Part shown: piece after piece, positions 1 through 11,592 of the stretch
How positions within the stretch are numbered: the first letter of the stretch is position 1
Layout: every line of letters starts with the position of its first letter
Origin: Lichina pygmaea
Lineage: Eukaryota; Ascomycota; Lichinomycetes; Lichinales; Lichinaceae
DNA length: 64,000 nt
Reading direction: 5' to 3'
Assembly: GCA_963422465.1 (NCBI GenBank)
Contig: OY730171.1
Location: 5,166,202 to 5,230,201 of the forward strand
Translations under genes and position numbers: made by a program
The notes under the pieces: generated by a model
What the model was told of the DNA's origin: nothing
The model's input: only the letters and a program-made list of their open reading frames with translations
Database searches by the model: none

Positions 1-1
1 T

Positions 2-214
2 GTCATCCGCTTCCAGACCGAGGACCTCATGAAGAGGTGGTACGCCCAGGTCGAGACTCAGCGGAAGGCCTTTGCCGAACGTCGCACGACCAGCTCGATC
101 CAGCTCAACGCCGCCGCCGCGGTGTCCTCCTCCTCCGACACGTCCGACGCCGAGTTCGCCTGGATGAGAAGCCAGGGGGTACCGCAGCACAACCCGTACA
201 AGCAGGAGGAGGAG

Positions 215-252
<38 letters not shown>

Positions 253-1180
253 CAACAACAACGACAACGAAGACGAAGACGGCACGCACGACGGCGATGA
301 TGACGACGACGACGACGACGACGACCAGTCACGGACGGGGAGGATGACGACGACGACGACGAGGACGACGTCGTCGAGAAAGACGATGGCCCACGGCGCC
401 AACCGCGTCGCTCGTTCCGAGACGTCGACCATCAGTCGGAACACGTCGAGCGCCAGCCTTCGGTTGCGACCGCCCACCGGCGACGGTGGCGGCACGGCGA
501 CGCCGCCGCCGGGCACGACCCGCGTCCCCCCGCCACGGTTCCCGATGGGCCAGATGCCGCCTCCGCAGCTGACCCTGCATACCCAGGTCCCCAACACGTC
601 GGCGCCGTCACCGGCCGAGCGCGCCGCGGCGGCGGCCGTCGGGGCGTCGTACTTCTCGCCGACGGCCGAGTCGCCGGCGTCGACGAGGGCGAGCTCGTCG
701 TCGGGCTTCTATCAGTTCCCGCGTCAGCCGACGCCGTTGGGCCACTGGCCCGGCGACGAGCCGAGCCGATACACGGCCCCGGCCGTTGGCCGCACCGTCT
801 CGCGCGAGGGGCCGCCGTCGTCATCGTCGTCCTCGTCGACGAGGCCGTCGCTGCCGGCGATGGCGAACCGCGACATGCCCGCCGCCGCCGCCGCCCTGGC
901 TCAGAACAGGCTGCGTTCGGCCAGCAGCCCGGACATCCACAACCACGGCCCGCACGGCCGTCGGTTGCCGAACGGAGAGCACACCCACCCCCATCCACCC
1001 GTGCCCGAGGTGCCGCCGTTCCCTCCGAACATGGCGCTCAAGAAGGCACCGATCAACCGAAGCCACACGAACTCGCCCGTCGACGGGCCGAAACGGATAG
1101 CGACGCAATCGCCGGGGTTCCATCGAGACCGACCCGGCCCGGCCGGAAGCGGCGCTGGTGCCGGTGCCGGTGTCGGTGGC

Positions 1181-1217
<37 letters not shown>

Positions 1218-1286
1218 GAGGGAGCAGCATGGCCTACCCCCAGCATCTCGACCCCCACAGCACCTTGACCTCGGCGAACCCGACAC

Positions 1287-1318
<32 letters not shown>

Positions 1319-1837
1319 GCGAGCGTCGGGGCCGCGTACGACCCGCGACTGAGGTCACAGCACGCGCACGGGTCGACGACGACGACGACGACGACGTCGC
1401 CGCTGACATCGTCCTCGACAATCGCGTCGACGTCGACGATCATGTCGTCGAGCACGGCGCACACGAGCGGGTCCACGGCCAAGACGAGCCGGTACAGCGG
1501 CGACAAGCTGCTGCCGACGCCGACGCAGCTCAAGGTCAAGGTGTCGTTCGAGAACAACTACGTCACCCTCGTCGTCGCGATGAACATCAGCTACCAGTCG
1601 CTCGTCGACCGGATCGACGCAAAGCTATCGCGCTTTACCAAGTCCTCCATCGGCCGCGGCATGATCCGGCTGCGCTACATGGACGAGGACGGCGACTTTG
1701 TCACCATCCGCTCCGACGAGGACATTCTCATGGCCTTTTGCGACTGGCGCGAGCAGCTGCAGCGTTCCCACCTCCTGCAGCAGGGTCAGCTCGGCGAGAT
1801 TCAGCTCTACTGTCAGGGCTTGGAGACGCAACCGTGA
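2..1837 (+). CDS. CDC24: Cdc24-type Rho guanine nucleotide exchange factor, C-terminal part
   Basis: Exchange factor for the Cdc42 GTPase in polarised growth. The frame is open from the window edge, so the 5' part (CH, DH and most of PH in the family) lies outside. The first visible residues, ending TEDLMKRWYAQVETQRKAF, look like the last helix of a PH domain. A roughly 480-residue low-complexity linker follows, with two Asp runs (about 199-255 and 298-327), a poly-Gly run (about 1177-1221) and Ser/Thr runs. The protein ends in a PB1 domain (about 1529-1820, starting LKVKVSFENNYVT, with the acidic OPCA-like stretch YMDEDGDFVTIRSDED). In yeast the PB1 domain binds the scaffold Bem1. The Asp/Gly-expanded linker is the odd feature. 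Identification rests on the PH-end plus PB1 order; another PB1 protein is possible but less likely. Confidence 0.85.
199..327. repeat. GAC/GAG trinucleotide repeats coding an Asp/Glu-rich segment
   Basis: Imperfect GAC/GAG/GAT triplets read in frame as two long acidic runs in the Cdc24-like linker. Nearby GAC (about 343-372) and GGC (about 1177-1221) arrays show the same kind of triplet expansion. Confidence 0.85.
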
Positions 1838-3767
1838 AGTTTCCTTCCTTTTCCCTTCTTGGCGGCGCAGGGGAAGAAAGAGAGAGAGAAAGAGAATCCC
1901 ATCCCATCCCATCCCATCCACCCATTCGTCCGCTCTCGACGGCATATCTCTCGTCATCTCTCACCGTCGTATTTCGTTCCCTCTCCCTCTCTCTCTCTCT
2001 CCGTCTTTCTTTTCCATTTCTTCTACGGCCATCAAATCCTCAATCTCCTGTCGACGCTGCCAAAATTACGCTACATACTTCTTTACGATATCACGTTGTC
2101 GGTCGTTGCATGATGTTTTTGTTGTTGACTGTTGCTGCATGGTGTTTGTCTGTGGTCGTACACCAAGGAGGGAAGGGGAGCTTAGATGGCTTAGGCTTCG
2201 GCTTGGGCTTAGGTTACGTAGCGAGCGAGCAAGTAAGAAAGACGAGAGAAGGACGGAGGGAATGACACAGGCAGGGGATGAAGCACTCACGTTCTTTGGG
2301 TCGTCTCATTCCATTTCGTTCGTTCCCTGCGATCGGTGCCATCTCCAAATTGCGTTGCTCTCACCAACATACATGATACATCCAAAAAGAGTGACAGTGT
2401 TCATGATTCTGTTCTTTTCATCTTGGACGGGGGGGTTTGGGGTTGGGGTTGCCGTGACGGGTTGGGGGGGGGGGGGGGGAAGACACTCTTCACTTTTCAC
2501 GTCATGTGATCGGTCTGTCAGTCTGTCCATGTCTGTCAGTTTGTCCGTCTGTGTCAGTCTGTTGGTCAGTCAGTCAAGCAGTCAGTCAGTCAAGCAGTCA
2601 AGTCAGTATATTCAGTCGTCGAAACTCGACCACATCTCTCTCAGATTCATCTCTTCCCATCTATCGTGCACCTCTCTCTCAGCTCATCTCCATCCACTGA
2701 CTACAGAAGATCTTTCTTTTTCCCTCTCTCCTGGGTCTAGCTTCTGCCCCCCCAGCTTTGTCGCCCTCCTCGGTCTCGTCTCTCGTACGAGGTGTCGGAG
2801 TTGGTACATCAGTCTGATGTGTCCATCTCTATCTCCCTCGTGCTCTCTACTTACAGGCCTGCTGCCTTCTTATCTTTCTGGACGCACCTGTCGCTGCTAT
2901 CCTCTTGCTGTCGTGCCCTTGCTGGCTGGTGAAGTATTGGTGTGGTTCTTGACTGTTTTGGCTTGGAGAAGCGGTGGTTGTGGGCATAGTCATGCACCAC
3001 ATCACTCTGTGAAGTATGGCATGATGTGCTGTGCTGTGCGGAGGACATAAACCTCAGTATCTAGCTCTATGGTGCTTTCTCTACCTCTTTATGAGAAGTC
3101 ATAGCTCCAGCCGTATGTTACTGTAGCCTGAGCACTAATAGGCTTCTCTAAGTATGATATACTGTAAACTCTCCCACGGTGCCGACATGGTACCAACACA
3201 CAACACATTGATTGGGAACAGAATCATAGCTATTTCAAACATACACCGTCCAGTTATACCATCCTCATTGCCTTGAAAAAAGTGCTGTACTGCGCTGTCC
3301 TGTTGGTAAGCAAGCTCACAGAGAAAATCTTGTTGGGATTGATAGAGGTGTACATGTGTACAGCAGTGCCAGCGGTGATGAAAGAGGTGTATATCATACT
3401 GGATGACCAGCAAAGTATCTGAAAGTTTGGCAAGTGGAGATGCATGTTCTGGCACTGGCGAAGGGCATCGCTAGACAGGAACATATCGAACACGTGGACA
3501 AGGTATAAGGGTCGTTGGCCTGGTCTAACTTACCCGCCTTCCCTGGCTATGGCTGCGCTGCCATGCTCTGCTCAGTGCTGCCTTACGCCAACCTGACCTA
3601 CCATGCACAACCCTACCCTGCGCTGACCTGAATTGCCCATCGAAGCCGAAACCGACGTTCAAGAGGCAGATCACGGGACAAAGTCATCTTCAACGATAGA
3701 AAGATAACATTGTCTAGAAAACAGCATGACAATATCTTCCCCCGCCAACGAAGGCCTGATCAGATCG
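1838..3767. other. Convergent intergenic region between CDC24 and MRP10
   Basis: No gene is supported. The stretch holds simple sequence: CCATC units near 1900-1920, CT-rich tracts near 1980-2010, a 16-base G run at 2464-2479, and a GTCA/GTCTGTC-type degenerate repeat at about 2510-2615. A long plus-strand open frame starting inside CDC24 is low-complexity Ser-rich sequence and was not accepted. Confidence 0.6.
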
Positions 3768-4409
3768 CTATCTCGACTTCTTATGCGGTCCAATAAGGCG
3801 CGTATATAACCTCGACAGGTGGTAGTTGATTGGGTTTTTGTGCTTCTTTGGCGGTTTCTGGTTGTGGCGCGTTGGTGGGGATGGTCAGCCTTTGCGATCC
3901 GTCGTTGCTTGTACTTTCGAGGGAGAGATGAAGACGAGAGAAGTGGGAGGGAGTTGGAGAAGGGAAGACACGAAGGATGTCTGTCGTCTGGCGTCCGGTA
4001 GAAGAAACAGAGGGCCGTAGTAGCCCAAGCAGAGAAACGTACCGGTGCGTCCATGCAGGCACGTAAAGAATCCTCGAGCGAGGCACAGGCTTGCGAAGAA
4101 TATCCGCTGGAAGCCCAACACGCTGCATCGCAAGCGAGCCGGAAAGTTAATCAGCCAACTATCCATCCGTTCGCTGCACAGAAGCTTGTATACCCCCGGC
4201 AACAGGAGCTCCCCACAGCACAGCACGCCACAAGGCCAGAGTATAGACAGCGACGTACTCAAAACAGAGCTCATCACGGCCAAACAGGGATTTGCCTCGG
4301 TCTTGTCCGGTCTTCGAACGCGCAGCTTCGGCACCGGGGGCAGACGGTTCGCCGAGAGCGCCGCTGCCGTGGACGACAGTCCACCCAGGTTCTTCTTCGT
4401 TTTTGCCAT
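3768..4409 (-). CDS. MRP10: Mitochondrial small-subunit ribosomal protein Mrp10 (CHCH family)
   Basis: Small mitoribosomal protein of the twin CX9C/CHCH class. Three exons: 4409-4259, 4122-4043 and 3857-3768; both introns begin GTACGT and end CAG. The lengths (151, 80, 90) give 106 aa with correct phases. Exon 1 encodes MAKTKKNLGG, then PPVPKLRVRRPDKTEANPCL; the junction makes the family signature VLTCWASSGY; exon 2 continues QACASLEDSLRACMDAP; exon 3 gives KPPKKHKNPINYHL and ends LIGPHKKSR. Cysteines in NPCL, TCW, QAC and ACM give the paired-Cys pattern. It is divergently oriented to the next gene downstream. The long uninterrupted minus-strand frame over exon 1 reads into intron 1 and is misleading. 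Confidence 0.92.
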
Positions 4410-5167
4410 CTTCCCTCAGACGAGGTCGGTGGCGCCTATGGGGCGTCGCAGCGGGCTGACCTTGGCGGAGCGCTGCGGCGTGGCCGCCGCCGTCGATAGG
4501 GTCGGCGTTGCTCGTGGGCGTGGGAGAAAGACGATTCTAAAGACGCCGCGTCTGGCCTGCCTTCTCCTCTCTCATGACCGCTGCTGGAAATGAGTCTTCG
4601 AGGTGAGAAGGACGATGGCTGACGTTCTCGATGCGCCGTTCGGTGCCACCACCCAGTCGAGACCTCGAATTTTCGATGGAGCGAGGTCGAGCAGATTGCC
4701 CGATACGGTATGGTGCGCTTTTCGGTCGAAAGGCCCGTGACTGCGCACGTGATCCTGCAGAGCCTCAACTCTACGGAGTGACTTACTCGTACGTACTTGC
4801 CGTGGTAACGAGCCGCTTCAGCAAGACCCGAGTGGCGTTTGTTTACATCCGTCGCCGAGCGCACGGCATCCGCGAGAGATGCATCATCCACTATCCGTTC
4901 GGTGATCACCTAATTGCGCCGACGAGAGGACCCACATACTGGCCATCTACCACCCATGTCCTCGATTTTCTGACCATTTACCTTTTGAATATACCACCAT
5001 TCTTGAGTATACCTCATTTCCGTGCCGTATCATCTCGCTGCTCCTTGACGTTGAGGGCCGACGATCCAAAACGTTGCCCCTCGCCCCATGTCCCAGGAAG
5101 AGCTTCCCCATTCGAGGCAGGAACTGCCCCCACCAGACCCGTCTTCGGTCGTAGTGGTGCTGTCGAA
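4410..5167. promoter_or_regulatory. Divergent intergenic region between MRP10 and a hypothetical gene
   Basis: Lies between two divergently transcribed genes, so it must hold both promoters. The plus strand stays open in one frame through here (from about 4631), but the translated sequence is not protein-like, so it is not treated as coding. No clear TATA or CCAAT element could be assigned. Confidence 0.4.
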
Positions 5168-6826
5168 ATGGTCCTTGCCCCGTCCAACCCCAGCTTCGCC
5201 GTCCCACTTTCATCCTTTTACCCCCGGTGTCCTCTCTGTCACGCATTGCTGACGACCGTTGATAGGAACAGCACCGACGTCGCATCCGCCTTGACTAAAC
5301 AACCGCGCAGACAAGGGCGCGGTCGAAGGGCCTGGGAGAGGACACCGCGACGAGCACACGCGACCCGGCTCCATGGTCGGCGCATCTGGAAGAGAGTGAC
5401 GACCATGGACAAGCGGCTGTGGACGCGGTCGATGACGAGAGCGTTGCACGACTGGAAGACTGGCGCAGAGACCGAGGCTGACGCCAGCGCAACTCATGAC
5501 TCGACACGCAAAAGGCACTGCTCGAGCGCTGTCTGGATTACACGCCCCGGAGGCTCTGACGCTGTGGGATGCGATGCAGGTCCGACCAGCGTTGGAAGCG
5601 ATGGACCCAGCGGTGCTCCGAACCAAGTGGAGGGGGAGGGCGAGCTGGGAGACGATCATGCGGGAGAGCCAATTGTCGCGTCGGAGAGCTACCGCGTTGA
5701 AGATCGGCTGCAACAGGCGCAAGGATGTCGCCAGCCTACCCAAGCCAACGACCCGATTGGCGTCGCGGTCGAGACCGACGAAGCCGGTCACGTCATACCC
5801 TGTGATGCGCTCGTGAGCCGAAAACGCAATCACGTGGAGATGGAAGGAGGGACGGCCACTACAGAGCCGGTCACAAGCAAAGAGGCGGTAAGCTCACCGT
5901 CGACGGAAGAGCGCCCTGACGAGGGGATCCTACCAGGCATCTACAACGCCAGGCCTGACCCTTGCGGGTGCAACGAGGGGATGGCGGCCTTTCAATCGCC
6001 ACAGCCGCATTTTGTAGAGGAGCATGGTCCCAGCCGGACGTTGGATGAAGAAGCGCCCAGGGACAACGATGAAGCCCTGACCGCCCCCGCCGCGGTCGAG
6101 CATGACGACACGACAATGCTGCAGGGTTTCCTCGATCGCATGCGAGCAGAAAAGGCGAACAGGAAGCGCACGGAGGTCGGGACCATGTCCGAGCGCAACA
6201 CGACCCTACCTCCATCCCTGGCGACCCCGCTCAGGGAACGGGATGCAAACTCGCAATCGCCTTCCCCGGCCCCGCGCTCGTCGCCGCGGAAAGACGTTCC
6301 GAGCGCCATCGGAGACGCGAGCATGTCGGCTAGCGCTGCCATCCCCGCCGTCGACAAGGCCAAGGCCACGGATGCTACGGACGGCAGCAGTCGCAAGAAG
6401 TCGACGCGGCGCCTGGGATCAAGCGGCGATACGCCCGTCGCGAGTCGACGAAGCCAACGCCAACGTCAGGCCGCGCCCTCCAACGCTCGACCGGCGCCGG
6501 CATCGGGCGTTGAAGGCGGCGCCAGCGTGATCTCGGTGCGCCGGAGGGCGCCGTCGAAGGCGCCTCGACTGGTCGACTCGGCGGCGCGACAGCTGGACAT
6601 GCTCACGCGAGCCAACACGAAACGCAACCAGAGCGAGACGCAGCCGCACGAGAGCGCCTTCCTGGAGTCAGCCGAGACGACGTCGGGCAGGGGCGTTCGC
6701 GCGAGATCGCGCAAGAGGGTGGTCTGGGATGATCCGCTCGTGCGCTACCAAGACAGGCGAGACCAGGCCTGGACGATCGAGCCGGCCACAGACACGCCGG
6801 GTCGACGGCTCAGGAGGCGCGCGTGA
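5168..6826 (+). CDS. Hypothetical basic, disordered protein
   Basis: I do not recognise this protein. An open frame ends at 6826; the start is uncertain. ATG 5168 gives 552 aa and ATG 5405 gives 473 aa. A possible intron 3' end (branch-like GCTGAC, then GATAG, near 5249-5264) suggests the true 5' exon may differ. The product is hydrophilic and low in hydrophobic residues, with a charged middle (MLQGFLDRMRAEKANRKR near 6115-6170) and a strongly basic Ser/Arg-rich C-terminus (SRRSQRQRQ, VRARSRKRVVWDDPLVRYQ, ending RRLRRRA). That composition fits a nuclear or DNA-associated protein, but that is inference only. No membrane segment or catalytic motif is visible. Third-position G/C preference resembles the neighbouring genes. 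Confidence 0.5.
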   Translation: MVLAPSNPSFAVPLSSFYPRCPLCHALLTTVDRNSTDVASALTKQPRRQGRGRRAWERTPRRAHATRLHGRRIWKRVTTMDKRLWTRSMTRALHDWKTGAETEADASATHDSTRKRHCSSAVWITRPGGSDAVGCDAGPTSVGSDGPSGAPNQVEGEGELGDDHAGEPIVASESYRVEDRLQQAQGCRQPTQANDPIGVAVETDEAGHVIPCDALVSRKRNHVEMEGGTATTEPVTSKEAVSSPSTEERPDEGILPGIYNARPDPCGCNEGMAAFQSPQPHFVEEHGPSRTLDEEAPRDNDEALTAPAAVEHDDTTMLQGFLDRMRAEKANRKRTEVGTMSERNTTLPPSLATPLRERDANSQSPSPAPRSSPRKDVPSAIGDASMSASAAIPAVDKAKATDATDGSSRKKSTRRLGSSGDTPVASRRSQRQRQAAPSNARPAPASGVEGGASVISVRRRAPSKAPRLVDSAARQLDMLTRANTKRNQSETQPHESAFLESAETTSGRGVRARSRKRVVWDDPLVRYQDRRDQAWTIEPATDTPGRRLRRRA

Positions 6827-7782
6827 CCGGCGCCAGCCCTCGTCGTCGGCCTCCTGTCGATTCGCCGTACCTCGTACGCAGCACAGATCAGGGTACCAGT
6901 ACGGCTTTCAACGAAGGCACATGCCTGCGCGATTTAACTGCCCCCGTGCAGTCCTGACGGGGACCGGCCTGGACTTCTTGGTCGAGCACCAAAGGGGACC
7001 TCCTCTTAGAGTCATGTCGACGAGGATCGTGTTCGCACCATCGTTCAGCGGCAGTAGCTCCTCGCCGGGTGCTTATAAGACGAACGCGGTAGGGATGTGG
7101 CCCGGACTTGCGAGAGCCGACACGTCGACCGAGAGCGGCCATGTGCGACCAGAGCAACGGTGCAGGGACAGACTGAGACGCAGTCGGGACGTTTGGATTG
7201 CACAGTAGCGACACGAACCACTCGGATACCATGCACCCCAGATTCGGTCCAGCCTTCATGATGTCACCGGGGGTCCGGGGTCGTCACCGTCGGCTACCGG
7301 GAGAAGTCGGGACAACTCTGCTCCACCCGATCCTTCCCGATCCACAGGGACGACCTTGACTTTGCTTTTCCAGGGCGTCTTGCCGGTCGAAGCCGCCGGC
7401 GCTGCAATATCGACGCCGACCCTGACCACAGACGAGAAGGATGCACTGGAGCGTTGTGCCTCGCAGATGGGTCTTCCGTGGAGGAAGAAGCCAACAAAAG
7501 ACAACAAGAGATTTACAGTACGCATTACGTAGACAAGATCAGAGAGACATGAAAAAGAGACGATTGACGTGATGCATCTCCATTGTCGCGATGCAGTTGG
7601 AGGAGGGATCATCCTGCGACCTCTAGACACGAGGAAGGTGCCGTAGATGATCTCTAGCTTCCTCATGGCTCGTGCGCGCAAACGACCCATGCCCGGTGGT
7701 CAGTGCGACTCGACCCCTCAACGCCGTCTTTCCGTGGCTGTTCCAGAATCTTTGACGACCTTGCCATCAGACCAGGCTGCGT

Positions 7783-7817
<35 letters not shown>

Positions 7818-9261
7818 AGGGCCACGGTAGGATCCAGGTAGAGGACTGGAAAGTGTCCTCAACAGCATGCTGCAGTCACGCCCCTACTACGGATACAGTC
7901 GCGCGCCAAGCCCTAGCCCTAACCGCACAACCCACAATGCGAAATCCGGAAATGCAGAAAAATGCGGCTCGGATGCGGCTCAAAGGCGGCAATCTCACAT
8001 TTCCCCTCTTTCCCTTCGTTCTTTTTTTCTGTTGAGCTTCCTCCGTGAAACCATCGTCGGCTCGTCCGTCCACAGTCTGTCCTGTACGTACGGAACGTAC
8101 TCGTACGTAGTACACATGTACTTCCGTACGTAAGTATGGCATGGTGTAAATCGAGTGGCAGTGGTCAGATGGAACTTGGCTCCGTTCAGACACCGCAGAA
8201 TCTTGCCAAGGGAAACATCTCGAGGGGAGAGAGCGGCATCCAATTCCCACGATCCCCATAATTACCTGTGCCAATGGGGCTGGGATACGGCTTTGGTTGC
8301 CATCTACTGTGCTTACGTACGGAAGTACAGTAAGCACGCCGGAGCTGGTCATGTGGTCAGGTGATCATGTGCCCAGACGAAGGCACGTCACCAATGACAC
8401 ATCGCCCGATCGGGCAAAGGCTTCCACCGGCGCTATTATGTCACAAAAAACCCCCGAGCGCACTGCGCTTACCATCGGGATTGGGCATCCGTTGGTGACA
8501 AGGGCGCCGGTGACTATGGAGGCGAAAGTCACGATGGGGCTTGTCCGGCCCCGCAAAATTCTTATGATAAATACACCTTCCTGCTCCTCTTTGTTGGACG
8601 CAGACGCCCAAGCAAACTTGCCATCGTCCAGCGCTCAGCTCAAGCGACGACGTCCGGAAGAAAGAAGCGACAACAGCTGGCGCGGTAGCCTCACTCAAGG
8701 TTCGTGTTTGTCGGCGACAACCCACTGGTATCGTCGATGGAAGGTTGACTGCTTTCAGGGGCCATCGTAGACAAGACTTTGCAGCCGCGTACGGAATCGG
8801 GACAGGGTTTGTTCTCCCAGCAGGACCCGGTCCTCGGAGGAGTCAGCCTCACCCCTGCGATCCAAAGCAACCCTACAGTACCTCTCTGCCCCTGGCCGGT
8901 CACTCGTTCGTACATCGTCCAGGCCGTACCGGCAGGAGGACGACAACGGAGGGACGGATCCCTTGGTGGTCTTAAAGCCCTCATCTCTGGAGGTCCGTTC
9001 GACCGCTCTACGGACGACCCCGACGACAGATCCTCAGTCTCTGCTGCTACCACGCCTCCGCTCGCATCCTTCAGCCTTTCGATGCTGCTATAACCGACCT
9101 CAGTTCCAATCGAAGCGAGGCGTATTTGGTTGCCCCCTCTCCTTCGTCATCCGATCTTCTTTCGAGCCGACAGGGACAGGGGCAAGCCACGCAAAGTTCG
9201 TATTGGGTCCCGGCGCGAGCGTAGTCAAGGGTCCCCTCGCTTGCCCTGAGTTCCGACGTCG
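6827..9261. other. Long intergenic region with weak ORFs and GTAC-rich inverted repeat
   Basis: No gene is firmly supported. A minus-strand ORF at 7525-7256 (89 aa) starts MRTVNLLLSFVGFFLHG and looks faintly like a signal peptide plus short secreted protein, but nothing else supports it. A GTCGCC hexamer array lies at about 7778-7817. An exact 17-bp inverted pair (GTACTTCCGTACGTAAG at 8118-8134 and its reverse complement at 8312-8328) belongs to a GTAC-rich motif family seen elsewhere between genes. The last kilobase should contain the promoter of the F-box gene. Confidence 0.45.
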
Positions 9262-11014
9262 ATGACCATGTCGGCGCCCGTTGCTACCTTCGCCGAGACC
9301 AAGGCGAGAGCCAAGGCGATGGACCTTCACATATCAACCGGGGACGCCCATGAAATGAGCGTCGGCGCCGACAAATCCTCCTCCTCCTCCTCGTCGTCTT
9401 TGTCCTCCACCACCCTACGCAACCCTCCGTCGATTACTTCTTCGCCTTCGCCGCGTTCACGTCGAGGAAGCCAGACGAACCGCCACTCGTTCGTCTCTGT
9501 CCGGGAGTACGACGGTGGCATCGCTCAGACCTTTGTCGTCTCGAAGGAGCCGGCACCTGACGCCTGGAATCGCGCCGTCGACAAGGCCGCTCTCCTCGAA
9601 GAAGGCCCTCCCGGCAGGGACGAGACCAGCGGCTCCACGAACATGGCGGCCGTCATGACCCTGGCGCCCCAGCCGGCGCTTTGCTGCCCGTGCGGCCGTC
9701 TGGACCGATGGAAGGCCATCCGGCTGCGCGGCCGGCGCATGAGCCGGAGCACCGAAGATCTACGCGCCCGCCGATACGACGCCGCCCAGCTACGGCCGCA
9801 CGACGACTTCGAGGCTGAGCAGGCCCTCGAGCTGACGGCGCCGGCTCGAGTCGACCCCGTTCGACCGGCGCCGCCGACCTACCCTGTCGGACGCTCTCCG
9901 CTCGAGTCTCTGCCGCCCGAGATCATCGAGCAGGTGCTCCTGCTGCTCATGGTCGACATCCCTCCCAACGGGTCCGCCCACCGCAACGTCGACCTCGTGT
10001 CGTGCCTCTTGGCCTCCCGCACGCTGGGCGTTGCCACGCTCAACGTCCTCTACCGCCACGTCACCGTCCCCCACTCGCTGATCTTCTCCAAGTTCCTGGC
10101 CGGCCTGGATCGGTATCCGGCCCTCGGTACGCTCGTGCGCCGTCTGGACTTCTCGCACTTTACGTCGGTGGGCCTCGGCCGGACCCGTCGCATGAACGCC
10201 CAGATCGGCCTGCTCACGTCCTCGACCTTGACGCGCTGCCTCGACCTGACGCCGCGCCTGCGCGAGTTCGTCGTCCAGGAGCACCTCCAAGGCGACATCG
10301 ACGACGAGGTGCTGCGCCGCCTCTTCGGCGGCCTGCCGCTGATGGAGGCGCTCGACTTCTGCGGCTGTTCCGAGAAGCCGTTCCGGGACGCCATGGCGCG
10401 CCTTCTCGCGCCCGCGAACCCGGCCCTGCCGGCATCCCTCGCCCTGCGGCGCCTCAGCCTGCACGAATGCGGCTCGCTCCCGCCCTCGGTCTTCGAGACG
10501 CTCCTGCCGCGGCTGCCGCGCCTCACCCACCTCGACCTCGCCCACACCGCCGTCACGGCCGCGGCTCTGTCCTGCCTGCCGGCCACGGCCCGGCTCACGC
10601 ACCTGAACCTGAGCCGGTGCGGGCGCCTGACGGGCCCGGCCGTCGTCGCCTTCGTCACGACCCACGCGGCCGCCACCGACGACGGCCTCGTGTACCTGAA
10701 CCTGCAGTCGGATCCGTCTCGGTACCGGATGCTCGCCGCCGCGGACGTCACGGCCCTGCTGGGCGCGCTGCCCCCGTCGCTGCGCGCCCTCAACCTGAGC
10801 GGCTCCGAGATTGTGCCGGAGCATCTGCCCGCGCTCCGTCCGCTCGTCGCGCATCTCGAGGAACTCGGCCTGGCCCACGCCAAGCTGTCTCTGGACGACG
10901 TTCAATCGCTCTGGCGCTCGCCTACCGCGGCAGACTCCCACCACGGCGGTGGCGGCGCCGGCAGAACCGACGAAGGAGCAGCCGAAGCGGCATGGACCCC
11001 TCCGTCGCTTCACG
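9262..11014 (+). CDS. F-box and leucine-rich-repeat protein, 3' end lost in assembly gap
   Basis: Likely substrate-receptor subunit of an SCF ubiquitin ligase. From ATG 9262 the N-terminal ~200 residues are low complexity (Ser runs, then KAIRLRGRRMSRSTEDLRAR). An F-box-like segment follows: PLESLPPEIIEQVLLLLM, then LVSCLLASRTLGVATLNVLY, near 9895-10060. Leucine-rich repeats cover the rest: LRRLSLHECGSLPPSVFETL, LTHLDLAHTAVTAAALSCL, LTHLNLSRCGRLTGPAVVAF, LRALNLSGSEIVPEHL. The frame runs straight into the 200-N gap after SLH; sequence beyond the gap is not coding, so the C-terminal end is missing. The F-box call is from general pattern plus LRRs; the specific orthologue is not known to me. Confidence 0.8.
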
Positions 11015-11214
11015 NNNNNNNNNNNNNNNNNNNNNNNNNNNNNNNNNNNNNNNNNNNNNNNNNNNNNNNNNNNNNNNNNNNNNNNNNNNNNNNNNNNNNN
11101 NNNNNNNNNNNNNNNNNNNNNNNNNNNNNNNNNNNNNNNNNNNNNNNNNNNNNNNNNNNNNNNNNNNNNNNNNNNNNNNNNNNNNNNNNNNNNNNNNNNN
11201 NNNNNNNNNNNNNN
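11015..11214. other. Assembly gap (200 N)
   Basis: Exactly 200 N. A round number suggests a scaffolding placeholder rather than a measured distance. It truncates the F-box/LRR gene. Confidence 0.98.
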
Positions 11215-11592
11215 GTGCCTTGGGGCTATACGTACTGTACCTACTTCCGTACGTACATACGTACATGTACTCGTACAGTACGGAGTACGTCTTCAGGTTT
11301 CGTCGAGTTTAGTCATCGGCTCGTCACTAGCGATCGATCACGTGAACCTCGCCTCCTGTGCAAAGGCCGCGACGGATGACTTTGCTTCTCGTCCGCAGCC
11401 AAGTAGCATCATCGCTCGCTCCTACCTGTACACTGCCTCGAAACCCGTCGCTGGCCACACAACTCTCTGGTCTGAGGGCGAGGCAGCAAGAAACTCTTGC
11501 CCACGGCGGCGAGGCTTCGAGCTTGTATGAATCGAAGACACGAGCGAAAGGAAGGTAGTTGCTCCTACACCAACGACGATCGAGGCGCCGTC
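11215..11592. promoter_or_regulatory. Upstream region of V-ATPase subunit a gene
   Basis: Begins right after the gap with GTAC-rich palindromic sequence (about 11228-11292), then a 5' leader region. No TATA box could be assigned with confidence. Confidence 0.4.

Noticed and set aside
1698-3050. 450-codon plus-strand ORF overlapping the end of CDC24
   Set aside because: Starts inside the PB1 coding region in another frame and then runs through Ser-rich simple sequence; no domain or codon pattern.
4631-5167. N-terminal extension of the hypothetical gene at 5168-6826
   Set aside because: Open frame, but the translation is not protein-like and it occupies the divergent promoter space with MRP10.
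7256-7525. Possible 89-aa secreted protein on the minus strand
   Set aside because: Only the hydrophobic N-terminus supports it; no splice, family or codon evidence.
9790-11013. 407-codon minus-strand ORF opposite the F-box gene
   Set aside because: Arg/Glu/Gly-rich shadow of a GC-rich gene; the plus-strand frame has clear LRRs.
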